This document shows positions 1 through 9,064 of a DNA stretch of 64,000 nucleotides, in pieces. The DNA comes from Bradyrhizobium cenepequi (GTDB lineage Bacteria; Pseudomonadota; Alphaproteobacteria; Rhizobiales; Xanthobacteraceae): the NCBI RefSeq assembly GCF_020329485.1, contig NZ_JAGKJI010000018.1, forward strand, positions 62,001 to 126,000, read 5' to 3'. The notes under the pieces were generated by a model, which searched no databases, was not told the DNA's origin, and saw only the letters and a list, made by a program, of their open reading frames with translations. The translations under genes and the position numbers were made by a program. Numbering within the stretch: position 1 is the first letter of the stretch; every line of letters starts with the position of its first letter.

Positions 1-127
1 CCCGTAGAAAATCGTTCGCCGGTATAGCGCACGCGGAGGCCATCGCGGAATTTTCCTTGCGCCACGCAGCAGGACCGAGAATGGATTTCTACTCCTTCGA
101 GAGCCGATCGAATACTTGCTCAGCCTC

Positions 128-196
128 GCAGCGAAACCCATCACTCGCGCCGCTTGCTCAGAAGCCTATGGGTTTCGCTGCGCTCTACCCATCCTA
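128..196. repeat. Palindromic intergenic repeat, family A, copy 1
   Basis: An inverted repeat whose arms read GCAGCGAAACCCAT (128-141) and ATGGGTTTCGCTGC (168-181), followed by a CGCTCTACCCATCC tail. The same sequence family recurs near 35471. Bases 1-342 otherwise hold no gene that I can support. Confidence 0.75.
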
Positions 197-443
197 CGGG
201 CTGGGGTTCGCTCGCAGTGCGGCGCATCGCCCCGGAATGACGGCCAAGCAACCCCGTTAACCCTTTAATAACCATACGCTGGGCAAAAATTGCCGGGTGA
301 AGTCGAGTGTCATCGGTCGCGTATGACGGGAGGAGATCCCCCGTGGACGCCAGCGCGGTGCCTCACTTTCGGAGCGGCGGCCCGCAAGCCGCCGGGCAGA
401 CATTTGGCGGCCGCGGCCGGCAGGCGCGGGGGATCGGGCTACC

Positions 444-2570
444 ATGGTCGACGTGACGGCGGGTCAGGGCACGGCATCCGGCGGCTTCTCTTTTGCCGAC
501 ATCACCAACGTCCTGAAGCGCGGCGACATCGCGCTGGCGTTCGGCATCCTCACCATCCTGGTGGTGCTGATCCTGCCGCTGCCCGCGATCGTGCTCGACC
601 TGTTCCTGGCGATCTCGATCACGCTGTCGGTCTTGATCCTGATGACGGCGCTGTTCATCCAGGCGCCGCTGGAATTCTCCTCGTTCCCGACCATTCTGCT
701 GATCTCGACCATGCTGCGGCTGTCGCTCAACATGGCTTCGACCCGGTTGATCCTGTCGCGCGGGCACGAGGGGACGGCGGCGGCTGGCCACGTCATCGAG
801 GCCTTCGGCAATTTCGTGATGGGCGGCAATTTCGTGATCGGGATCATCGTGTTCGCGATCCTGGTCATCGTCAACTTCGTGGTCATCACCAAGGGTTCAG
901 GCCGCATCGCCGAAGTCGCGGCACGCTTCCACCTGGATTCGATGCCGGGCAAGCAGATGGCAATCGACGCCGACCTCTCCGCCGGCCTGATCGACGAAAA
1001 GGTCGCCAAGGAGCGGCGCAAGGAGCTGGAGGACGAAAGCGGCTTCTTCGGCGCCATGGACGGCGCCTCGAAATTCGTCCGTGGCGACGCCATTGCCGGC
1101 CTGCTCGTCGTGTTCATCAACGTCGTCGGCGGCATCATCATCGGTGTCGCCCAGCAGGGACTGGGCTTTGGCGAAGCCGCGCGCACCTACACCGTGCTGA
1201 CCGTCGGCGACGGCCTGGTGACGCAGGTCCCGGCGCTGATCGTCTCGACCGCCGCGGGCCTCCTGGTATCGAAGGCCGGCGTGTCCGGGGCCGCCGACAA
1301 GGCGCTGATGAAGCAGCTCTCGGGCTATCCGCAGGCGCTCGGCATGTCGGCCGGCGTGATGATCGTGCTGTCGCTGCTGCCGGGCATTCCCATGATCCCG
1401 TTCCTGGCGCTCGGCTCCGGCGCCGCCGCGCTGGCCTGGAACGCACGCAAGCAGAAGCATGCCGCCAAGGCCGCCGAAGCCGCAGCTGCGGCCGCCCCCG
1501 CTGTGGCGGCTGCTGCGGCTGCAGCGGCCGCCGAGGAGCCGATCTCGAGCGCGCTCAAGATCGACGACCTCAAGATCGAGCTCGGCTATGCGCTGCTCCC
1601 GCTTGTCAACGGCCCTGACGGCACCGACCGATTGACCGAGCAGATCAAGGCGCTGCGCCGCTCGCTCGCGGTCGAGATGGGCTTCGTGATGCCGGCGGTG
1701 CGCATCCTCGACAACGTCCAGCTCGAGGCCAACACCTACGTCATCAAGATCAAGGAGGTCGACGCCGGCACGGGACGGATCTGGCCGAACCAGTTCATGG
1801 TGATGGACCCCGCCGGCAACCAGGTCCAGGTCCCCGGCATCCACACCGTCGAGCCGACGTTTGGTCTGCCCGCAACCTGGGTCGACGCCGCGCTGAAGGA
1901 AGAGGCCTCGCTGAAGGGCTACACCGTGGTCGATGCTGCGACCGTGCTGTCAACGCACCTCACTGAACTGCTCAAGAACAACATGTCGGACTTGCTGTCC
2001 TACGGCGAGGTGCAGAAGCTGCTCAAGGAGCTGCCGAAGGAGCAGGGCGAGCTGATCAAGGATATCGTGCCAAGCCAGGTCACGATCTCCGGCATCCAGC
2101 GCGTGCTGCAATTGCTGCTGGCCGAGCGCGTCTCGATCCGCGACCTCTCGACCATCCTCGAAGGCATCGCGGACGCGCTTGCCTTCTCGCGCAATCCGGC
2201 GACCATGGTCGAGCATGTCCGCGCGCGCCTGGCGCGGCAGATCTGCGCGCAGAATACCTCCTACAACGGCTACCTGCCGCTGATCGCACTATCGGCGCGC
2301 TGGGAGCAGGCGTTCGCGGAATCGATCGTAGGCACCGGCGAGGACCGGAGCCTTGCGATGCAGCCGTCGAAACTGTCGGAGTTCATGACCGCCACCCGCA
2401 ATGCCTTCGAGCAGGCCGCGCGCGAAGGCGAGGCGCCGGTGCTGGTGACTTCGGCGGCGATCCGGCCCTTTGTTCGCTCACTGGTTGAGCGGTTCCGCTC
2501 GCAGACCACGGTTCTGTCGCAGGCCGAGATCCATCCGCGGGCACGCTTGAAGACGGTCGGTAGCGTGTAA
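444..2570 (+). CDS. flhA: Flagellar biosynthesis protein FlhA
   Basis: FlhA is the large inner-membrane export gate of the flagellar type III secretion apparatus; its cytoplasmic domain forms a ring that receives substrate-chaperone complexes. The 708-residue protein has the usual length. Its first 310 or so residues hold the hydrophobic segments, and the conserved cytoplasmic loop with PGKQMAIDADLSAG follows the first membrane group, as in the FHIPEP family. An alanine-rich linker at about residues 340-364 leads into the soluble domain with the expected RVLQLLLAERVSIRDL stretch. The ATG start is the first that gives the family N-terminus, but its ribosome site is weak. A better Shine-Dalgarno (GGAGGAG, about 330) precedes a GTG at 343 in another frame (see findings). 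fliI and fliJ lie 2-4 kb downstream on the other strand. Confidence 0.97.
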   Translation: MVDVTAGQGTASGGFSFADITNVLKRGDIALAFGILTILVVLILPLPAIVLDLFLAISITLSVLILMTALFIQAPLEFSSFPTILLISTMLRLSLNMASTRLILSRGHEGTAAAGHVIEAFGNFVMGGNFVIGIIVFAILVIVNFVVITKGSGRIAEVAARFHLDSMPGKQMAIDADLSAGLIDEKVAKERRKELEDESGFFGAMDGASKFVRGDAIAGLLVVFINVVGGIIIGVAQQGLGFGEAARTYTVLTVGDGLVTQVPALIVSTAAGLLVSKAGVSGAADKALMKQLSGYPQALGMSAGVMIVLSLLPGIPMIPFLALGSGAAALAWNARKQKHAAKAAEAAAAAAPAVAAAAAAAAAEEPISSALKIDDLKIELGYALLPLVNGPDGTDRLTEQIKALRRSLAVEMGFVMPAVRILDNVQLEANTYVIKIKEVDAGTGRIWPNQFMVMDPAGNQVQVPGIHTVEPTFGLPATWVDAALKEEASLKGYTVVDAATVLSTHLTELLKNNMSDLLSYGEVQKLLKELPKEQGELIKDIVPSQVTISGIQRVLQLLLAERVSIRDLSTILEGIADALAFSRNPATMVEHVRARLARQICAQNTSYNGYLPLIALSARWEQAFAESIVGTGEDRSLAMQPSKLSEFMTATRNAFEQAAREGEAPVLVTSAAIRPFVRSLVERFRSQTTVLSQAEIHPRARLKTVGSV

Positions 2571-2879
2571 CCGGGCACAAATCGGTTGCTTGGCGGCGAA
2601 GCATTTTCGTCACATGCAACTTGTTTGTGGAAAATGGCTTAATTTCAACAGCTTACCGGCAGTGCATGGCACTTTCGATCTAAAACATTGAAATAACTAG
2701 ATAATATTCTCTCCAACGTTGATCTTGATCGCGTTGGATCACGTCTATTCACGGGCTTGTGATGACCTCTACGGAACGGAATTCGCGATTCCTATGTTGG
2801 AAAGGCGCGACGATGTTGAACCTGTCGGAAGAGGTGTCCGACAAAAGTAAAGCGACAGGGAAGGCGGCAGGAGACCTTC

Positions 2880-3074
2880 ATGAACCACTCGATCTACAGC
2901 GCGGATCGAACGACCCATCTGAAGATTGTGGTCGTCGCACTCGTGGCGGGTGTGATCGTTGCCGGCATCGGCATCATGTCGCGCACGAGCGCGGACGAGT
3001 ACCAGACCGCGCGGGTGATGAAGGCCGGCAAGCCGGTGGCCATCACTTCATCGAACAATTCGCTCATACGTTAG
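2880..3074 (+). CDS. Small single-pass membrane protein
   Basis: A 64-residue protein of unknown function. Residues 13-31 form one hydrophobic helix (LKIVVVALVAGVIVAGIGIM), preceded by a short polar N-terminus and followed by a basic, polar tail. This suggests an inner-membrane anchor with a short outside segment. A good ribosome site (AGGAGA) sits 7 nt before the ATG, and a strong terminator follows at 3168-3200, so it looks like a one-gene transcription unit. The 309 bases between flhA and this gene are comparatively AT-rich, and I see nothing else in them. Confidence 0.6.
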   Translation: MNHSIYSADRTTHLKIVVVALVAGVIVAGIGIMSRTSADEYQTARVMKAGKPVAITSSNNSLIR

Positions 3075-3167
3075 AGAAGGATTTTACGGAATTCACGTGG
3101 TTCTTTACAGCCCCCCAAAGGCCACGTGGATATTTAAGACCCCCAACTACCCCCAAGTTGACTATCG

Positions 3168-3200
3168 AAAACGCCCGCTCCCCACGGGCGTTTTCTTTTT
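3168..3200 (+). terminator. Rho-independent terminator
   Basis: Perfect 10-bp stem AAAACGCCCG (3168-3177) / CGGGCGTTTT (3185-3194) with a 7-base loop and a CTTTTT tail. It follows the 64-residue membrane protein and faces the convergent anti-sigma gene. Confidence 0.85.
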
Positions 3201-3207
3201 ATCTGAA

Positions 3208-4092
3208 TCAGCGGTTCCCCGCCGGCGCGGGCGGCACGCTCTCGATCAGCTTGCCGGAAAAGATCGGCGCCGAAGTAGGGCTGCCCGTCGGCGATCCGCC
3301 CGCCTGCTCGACGGTGACGGCAAAGGTCGCGTCGTTGATCGTGGCGGCATCGTAGGACGACGGCACCGGGCGCTCGGTGAACTCACCCGCGCCGATGACG
3401 CCGAGCGAGCGCGGCTGCGGAAGCTGGTCGGAGATCAGCCAGAGCTCAAAGCTCTTGCCGGCCTCCGGCGTCGCCCCGACCCGGCGCACCGTGAAATTCT
3501 TGGTGGCGGCATCGACGGTCAGGATGAAGGCCGGCGAGTTGCCGTCCTGCTGCAACACGGCGACATATTGTCCCGATGGCGGCGTCTTCACTTCCGCAAT
3601 CTGCGCGCGGGGCGTCGGACGGATGGCGTCAGGCAGGGACTCGGGCTGGTAGACTTGAAGCCCCAGCACCACCAGGAGCGCCGCCGCAATCGCGCTGACC
3701 GCCGACGCCACGCCGCGCCAGCGCCTCAGCCGGCTTGTGAGTTGGACGACGCGGCCGTCGTCGACGATCGGCGCTTGCTGGACCGGCGCCTCCGCGACTG
3801 TCTGCTCGACGGGCGGTGGCGGGGACGGCACTTCCGGCGGCAGCGCCAACGGCGCCCGCGGTGCGGAGGACTGACTGATCGCGCTCTTGATGTTCTCCCA
3901 CACGATCGGCCGCGGCTCGACCAGGCCCACCATCTGGTTGAGCGGGCCGAGCCTGAATTCCCAAGCCTGCACGAGGGCGGCGAACTCCTTGTCCATCGCC
4001 ATCATGGTCTCGACCTGCGCGCGCTCCTCCGCATCGAGCGTGCCCAGCGCATACTCGGCGGCGAGCGCGATATGGTCCTCGTTATCGGCCAT
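3208..4092 (-). CDS. Anti-sigma factor, RskA/anti-sigma-K type
   Basis: A 294-residue membrane anti-sigma factor that should hold the adjacent ECF sigma factor inactive. The N-terminus (EDHIALAAEYALGTLD) is the typical anti-sigma domain of this class. A proline-rich linker follows, then one membrane helix (about residues 145-170). The periplasmic RskA domain at the C-terminus contains FELWLISDQ and related motifs. The ATG at 4092 gives the family start, 37 nt after the sigma stop; a TTG at 4140 would overlap the sigma gene and adds an untypical leader. The two genes are surely cotranscribed. The inducing signal cannot be read from the sequence. Confidence 0.88.
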   Translation of the reverse strand: MADNEDHIALAAEYALGTLDAEERAQVETMMAMDKEFAALVQAWEFRLGPLNQMVGLVEPRPIVWENIKSAISQSSAPRAPLALPPEVPSPPPPVEQTVAEAPVQQAPIVDDGRVVQLTSRLRRWRGVASAVSAIAAALLVVLGLQVYQPESLPDAIRPTPRAQIAEVKTPPSGQYVAVLQQDGNSPAFILTVDAATKNFTVRRVGATPEAGKSFELWLISDQLPQPRSLGVIGAGEFTERPVPSSYDAATINDATFAVTVEQAGGSPTGSPTSAPIFSGKLIESVPPAPAGNR

Positions 4093-4129
4093 CACGCAAA
4101 TATCAAGATCTTCAAGGTCCAAGCAGCCT

Positions 4130-4675
4130 TCAAAACCCAAGACACTCCCTGATCTCCAGCAGGCTGCGGCGCAGCCATGTCTTCACCGTGTTCACTGGCG
4201 TCTCGAACTTGGCGGCGAGTTGCTCGCGGCTCCAGCCGTTGTAATAGGCGAGCAGCACGAGCTTCTGCCGGTCCGGCTCCAGACGGCCGACGCATTCCAG
4301 CAGCCGGCGCAGTTCTTCCGTCATCTCGCGCCGCGCCAGCGGATCGGGCGTCTCGGCCGCGACCTCCATCGCCGCAGGCTCTTCCTCCAGCGAGATTTCG
4401 CTCTTCTTGCGGACCAGGTCGATGGCGCGGTTGCGAGCAATGGATGTCATCCAGGTGATCGGCGACGCCAGCGCCGGATTGAATTGTCCCGCGCTGTTCC
4501 AGATCTTGACGTAGGTATCCTGAATGACCTCCTCGGCAAGATCCTGTCGCCGCAAGATACGCAGGACAACTCCGAAGAGTTTCGCCCGTGTGGCCGCGTA
4601 CAAGCGCTCGAAAGCGGCCTCATCCCCCTTCGCAACGGCGGCGACCAGCCAGACCAACTCAGCCGGCGTCAGCAT
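4130..4675 (-). CDS. ECF-family RNA polymerase sigma factor
   Basis: A 181-residue sigma-70 family protein of the extracytoplasmic-function type. Region 2 is seen in AFERLYAATRAKLFGVVLRI and in the -10 recognition helix WMTSIARNRAIDLVRKK. Region 4 is the helix-turn-helix WSREQLAAKFETPVNTVKTW near the C-terminus. The length is normal for ECF sigmas, with no extra C-terminal domain. The RskA-type anti-sigma gene follows directly, so this is a sigma/anti-sigma pair of the SigK/RskA kind. I found no clear GGAAC-type autoregulatory promoter upstream. Confidence 0.92.
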   Translation of the reverse strand: MLTPAELVWLVAAVAKGDEAAFERLYAATRAKLFGVVLRILRRQDLAEEVIQDTYVKIWNSAGQFNPALASPITWMTSIARNRAIDLVRKKSEISLEEEPAAMEVAAETPDPLARREMTEELRRLLECVGRLEPDRQKLVLLAYYNGWSREQLAAKFETPVNTVKTWLRRSLLEIRECLGF

Positions 4676-4798
4676 TCAGCATCCCCCAATTGCGATCCCT
4701 GTTCGCCTGATGCCGGGAATTAATCCTATCTGCCTCGTAGCATAGTTTGGCACGCCGCGATCCACCAGCCGATCGGATGCGGCGGCCTTTCCAAAGCA

Positions 4799-4824
4799 AA
4801 ACCCGGGCCTTGCAGCCCGGGTTT
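4799..4824 (-). terminator. Terminator hairpin after fliJ
   Basis: Stem AAACCCGGGC (4799-4808) / GCCCGGGTTT (4815-4824) with a 6-base loop. Read on the minus strand it ends in a T-rich run and lies 31 nt past the fliJ stop, so it probably ends the fliI-fliJ transcript. Confidence 0.7.
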
Positions 4825-4855
4825 GGTTCCCGTCCGACGCGCAGAGGTTCAGGAT

Positions 4856-5272
4856 TCAGGCGACGCCGAGGCGCGCGCGCATCAAGCCGATCGAGTCCAT
4901 GTCAGCCTGCTCGCGGGCGCTCTCTTCAGCGCGCTCGCGGGCCTGGTCGCGCTCATCCAGGAGTTCAACCTTCTTGAGTTCCTCGAAGGCTTCGCCGAGC
5001 TGTGCCTTGGCCTCTTCGAGTTGGATGCGTAGTTCGTCAGCGGAGCGGGTCAGGTTTTCGCGGCGCTGGATCGCGGCCTTGGCATAGGTCGGATAGGCGA
5101 AGTGGGCGGGATCGTTGATCCCGGCGCGCTCCTGCTCGGCCTGAATCTCGCGTTCAAGCTCCACCGACATGCGCTGGAAATCGGCGATCATGCCTTCAAT
5201 CTGGGCGACCCTGCGGCGCTTCTCGTCGACCTGAAACTTCTTCAGGCGGATCAGCGTGTCACGTGACTTCAT
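4856..5272 (-). CDS. fliJ: Flagellar export protein FliJ
   Basis: FliJ is the small coiled-coil stalk protein of the flagellar export ATPase complex; it sits in the FliI hexamer and contacts FlhA. The 138-residue product is almost wholly helical and highly charged, starting MKSRDTLIRLKKFQVDEKRR, with a long coiled coil over about residues 10-110. That is the expected size and character. It is the second gene of a fliI-fliJ operon, 108 nt after fliI. Sequence similarity within the family is low, so the call rests on both the composition and the position. Confidence 0.9.
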   Translation of the reverse strand: MKSRDTLIRLKKFQVDEKRRRVAQIEGMIADFQRMSVELEREIQAEQERAGINDPAHFAYPTYAKAAIQRRENLTRSADELRIQLEEAKAQLGEAFEELKKVELLDERDQARERAEESAREQADMDSIGLMRARLGVA

Positions 5273-5380
5273 CGACTCATACTCCCCAGAAGTCCCGATT
5301 TTGAACGCGGGACAAGGCCGGCTCCCCCTGGGCCCCGCCGGCGCAGCTAATGACGTGCCGTGGATGATGGCCCGACAAAG

Positions 5381-6706
5381 TTAGCGTTCCGTTTCCAAAT
5401 TCGAGAGGATTTGCGCCAATTGCCGATAGCCGTCGGCAAGGCTCACGGACTCGCCCTTGGCTTGGCGCAGGAAGGCCTCCAAAGGCTCGTGCAGCCGGAT
5501 CGCCTCGTCCACTTCCGGGCTGGAACCCGACCGATAGGCGCCGAGCCGGATCAACTCCTCCATATCGGCATACGTCGCCATCACCTGGCGCGCCCTGGTG
5601 ATAACGGGGAGAAACGCCGGATCGGCCGAACGCGGCATCGTGCGCGAGACCGACTTGAGGATGTTGATCGCCGGATAACGCCCACGCTCGGCGATCGAAC
5701 GCTGCATCACGATGTGACCATCGAGGATGCCGCGCACGGCATCCGCGATCGGCTCATTGTGGTCGTCGCCATCGACCAGCACCGTGAAAATCGCGGTGAT
5801 GGCGCCGGTCCCTGTCCCCGGCCCTGCCCGCTCCAGAAGCTTCGGCAGTTCGGTGAACACCGTCGGCGTGTAGCCCTTGGCCGTGGGCGGCTCACCGGCG
5901 GACAGGCCGATCTCGCGCTGCGCCATGGCAAAGCGCGTCACCGAATCCATCAGGCACAGAACGTCCTTGTCCTCGTCGCGAAAATACTCCGCGATCGCGA
6001 GCGTGAGATAGGCGGCCTGCCGCCGCATCAAAGCCGGCTCGTCGGAAGTCGCGACCACGACCACTGACCGCGCGAGCCCCTCCTCGCCGAGGTCCTCCTG
6101 GAGGAATTCCTGCACCTCGCGGCCGCGTTCGCCGATCAGCCCGACCACCGAGATGTCGGCATCGACGTTGCGCGCCAGCATCGACAGCAGCACCGACTTG
6201 CCAACGCCTGAGCCGGCGAAGATGCCGAGCCGCTGGCCGCGGCAGCAGGTCAGGAACGTGTTAAGCGGGCGGATGCCGAGATCGAGCGGGCGGCCGACCC
6301 GCTTGCGCGAATGCGCTGGCGGCGGCGAATTGCGGAAGGGAACGGGAGAGGCACCCTGCGGCAGCGGACCCTTGCCGTCGATCGGCTCACCCATCGCATT
6401 GACGACGCGGCCGAGCCAGGCCGGCGACGGCCGCACGAAGCCGGCGGCATTGGCGATCACAGCACGGCAGCCGCGCCTGACGCCTTCGAGGCCGCCGAAC
6501 GGCATCACCACCGCGTTGCTGCCGGAGAAGCCGATTACCTCGGCCGGAATGAAGCGATTGCCGCCGACATCGATCACGATCCGGGCGCCGACCGACATCG
6601 CATGGATGGGGCCGGCGATCTCAACCATCAGCCCGCGGACGCCGACCACGCGGCCATAAATATTGACGCCGTCGATGTCGCCGATCTGTTCCGCGAGCGC
6701 CTTCAT
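5381..6706 (-). CDS. fliI: Flagellum-specific ATPase FliI
   Basis: FliI is the hexameric ATPase that energises flagellar protein export and is related to the F1-ATPase beta subunit. The 441-residue protein has the normal length. The Walker A motif GSGVGKS is at residues 165-171. The Walker B aspartate is D254 in VLCLMDSVTRFA, and the nearby REIGLSAGEPPTAKGY loop is diagnostic of FliI/SctN. fliJ follows on the same strand. The start lies 369 nt from the divergent ctrA start, so both may be controlled from that shared region, in line with CtrA's known control of flagellar genes in alphaproteobacteria. Confidence 0.97.
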   Translation of the reverse strand: MKALAEQIGDIDGVNIYGRVVGVRGLMVEIAGPIHAMSVGARIVIDVGGNRFIPAEVIGFSGSNAVVMPFGGLEGVRRGCRAVIANAAGFVRPSPAWLGRVVNAMGEPIDGKGPLPQGASPVPFRNSPPPAHSRKRVGRPLDLGIRPLNTFLTCCRGQRLGIFAGSGVGKSVLLSMLARNVDADISVVGLIGERGREVQEFLQEDLGEEGLARSVVVVATSDEPALMRRQAAYLTLAIAEYFRDEDKDVLCLMDSVTRFAMAQREIGLSAGEPPTAKGYTPTVFTELPKLLERAGPGTGTGAITAIFTVLVDGDDHNEPIADAVRGILDGHIVMQRSIAERGRYPAINILKSVSRTMPRSADPAFLPVITRARQVMATYADMEELIRLGAYRSGSSPEVDEAIRLHEPLEAFLRQAKGESVSLADGYRQLAQILSNLETER

Positions 6707-6829
6707 TGCGAAAACCTTAAGTTTCGCCGATTTCTGCGCATCCGCTTAACTTCGTGTTTACCCGCATCATTAATCATTGCGTCACTGTCTTTGGGTGACT
6801 GAGGTCGCTTGCCTGTTCAGAAGAAGGGC

Positions 6830-6997
6830 GAGTCGCGAGAGTCGGTTAGTGCCGCCTCTTAATATGGAGCTTGAACGAGAACGGATGAGAAAAGCTGCTT
6901 CCACGCAACATCTTAGGGCGATTCGAAAAAAAATGCACCGCGGACCTTGCGAATGGGAATCAGTTTTTGTTAACCATGTCTCGTCAGGATCCGAATC
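6830..6997. promoter_or_regulatory. Cluster of five GANTC sites upstream of ctrA
   Basis: GANTC occurs at 6830-6834, 6839-6843, 6920-6924, 6957-6961 and 6993-6997. GANTC is the target of the cell-cycle methylase CcrM, which affects ctrA transcription in Caulobacter. By chance about one site per 256 bp is expected. The same 369-bp fliI/ctrA interval also has a near CtrA box, TTAA-N7-TTTA, at 6746-6760. Confidence 0.6.
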
Positions 6998-7075
6998 AGT
7001 TGTGCAAAGGCGTTTTGTGAGTGCCGCAAGTGCGGCCGACCTGACGCCCAGGAGCGGCGACTAAAGGGGACTGGC

Positions 7076-7777
<702 letters not shown>

Positions 7778-7803
7778 TCACCCGATCTCGCTCCTCCGAC
7801 CAG

Positions 7804-7828
7804 ACCCCGCCGGAACGGCGGGGTTTTT
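7804..7828 (+). terminator. Rho-independent terminator after ctrA
   Basis: Stem ACCCCGCCG (7804-7812) / CGGCGGGGT (7816-7824) with a GAA loop and a T5 tail, 26 nt past the ctrA stop. The remaining bases to 8060 show no further gene. Confidence 0.88.
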
Positions 7829-8060
7829 GTTTTGCACCACGGCTCGCATAAATAGCGCGAACCGGCCGCTCGGTTGCGCCTGCGCTGCTAAGTACCCAGC
7901 GCGGTCGATGTCTCACCGAGTGTTGCCTTCGCGGCATCGCTCACCCGACCTGCCGCACTTCATCGATACATTTCATCTCAGCCGATCGAAACTTCGCAAA
8001 AACTGCTACGATGGCTTCCCGGGGAAGGAATATCGCTCCTCAAGGCAAGGAGTTACGCAA

Positions 8061-8318
8061 ATGGGTATTCTCTGGACCATCATCATCGGCTTTATCGCCG
8101 GGGTCATCGCCAAATTCATCATGCCGGGCGACAACGAGCCGTCAGGCTTCATCATGACCACGATCCTTGGAATCGTCGGCGCCTTCGTCGCAACGTATCT
8201 CGGACAAGCCCTCGGCTGGTACGGCCCGGATCAAGGCGCAGGGCTTATCGGTGCAGTCGTCGGCGCGATCATTGTCTTGTTCGTGTACGGCCTCTTTGCG
8301 AGCCGGCGAACGACTTGA
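8061..8318 (+). CDS. GlsB/YeaQ/YmgE family (transglycosylase-associated) membrane protein
   Basis: An 85-residue integral membrane protein with three hydrophobic, glycine-rich segments: MGILWTIIIGFIAGVIAKFI, then IMTTILGIVGAFVATYLGQA, then LIGAVVGAIIVLFVYGLF. This is the standard pattern of the stress-associated YeaQ/GlsB family, whose molecular role is unknown. A longer open frame runs upstream, but the AAGGAG ribosome site at 8047-8052 and the family N-terminus fix the start at 8061. Confidence 0.9.
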   Translation: MGILWTIIIGFIAGVIAKFIMPGDNEPSGFIMTTILGIVGAFVATYLGQALGWYGPDQGAGLIGAVVGAIIVLFVYGLFASRRTT

Positions 8319-8448
8319 AAGGCTCATTCGTGGCGGGCGGTGTCTAGTTGCGGAGATACCGCCGCTGTTCACGCCGATCAGCGCCCGCTGTCGCTGACGA
8401 TTTGCCGTTCGTCATGCTAGCTGCGCGAGCTGATGGAGATTGCGGCGC

Positions 8449-9033
8449 ATGTCGAACTTCGATCTGGCACTGTCAGTTGGGCTTGGCATCGGCTTGGCCG
8501 CCGCAACCGGCTTCCGGCTGTTCCTGCCGCTGCTGATCCTAAGCGTCGCCGCCAACACCGGTCATGCCGACCTGAATGAGGGCTTCGCATGGCTCGGTAC
8601 ACCGGCCGCGGTTGTCATGCTCGGCACGGCAGCCATAGCGGAGATCGCCGCGTTCTACATTCCGGGTGTAGACAACCTGCTCGATACGGTGGCGACGCCC
8701 GGTGCCGTCGTCGCGGGGACGATTGTTTCCGCCGCTGTTATGACCGACCTGCCGCCAATGGTGAAATGGACGGCGGCCATTATCGCGGGAGGCGGCATTG
8801 CCGGCATCACGCAAGGTCTGACCGCAATGCTCAGGGCTAAATCCACTATCTTCACGGGTGGTCTTGGGAATTCTGTCGTTGCGACCGCCGAGCTCGGGAG
8901 TGCCTCTCTGATCTCGCTTCTGGCGCTGGCAGCGCCGCTCGCCGCGCTCGCGCTGCTCATCCTGTTTTTCTGGCTGGCATACCGCCTGCTTCGTGGCTCG
9001 ACTCGGGCATCGCATCGGCCAAATGAACCATAA
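8449..9033 (+). CDS. DUF4126 family membrane protein
   Basis: A 194-residue multi-spanning membrane protein. The N-terminal LALSVGLGIGLAAATGFRLF and the later ELGSASLISLLALAAPLAAL match the pattern of DUF4126. The family is widespread and has no assigned function. The ATG at 8449 has a GGAG ribosome site 10 nt upstream; a TTG three codons earlier is less likely. The gene stands alone between the YeaQ-like gene and the convergent dioxygenase gene. Confidence 0.8.
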   Translation: MSNFDLALSVGLGIGLAAATGFRLFLPLLILSVAANTGHADLNEGFAWLGTPAAVVMLGTAAIAEIAAFYIPGVDNLLDTVATPGAVVAGTIVSAAVMTDLPPMVKWTAAIIAGGGIAGITQGLTAMLRAKSTIFTGGLGNSVVATAELGSASLISLLALAAPLAALALLILFFWLAYRLLRGSTRASHRPNEP

Positions 9034-9064
9034 GGGGGTCACCGGTTGTGAAGGTTGTGATCAC

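Noticed and set aside
290..1618. Long open frames in other phases across flhA
   Set aside because: Arg/His-rich shadow frames produced by high GC; flhA explains the region.
6746..6760. TTAA-N7-TTTA as a CtrA box between fliI and ctrA
   Set aside because: One mismatch to TTAA-N7-TTAA and no second copy; kept only as a side note.
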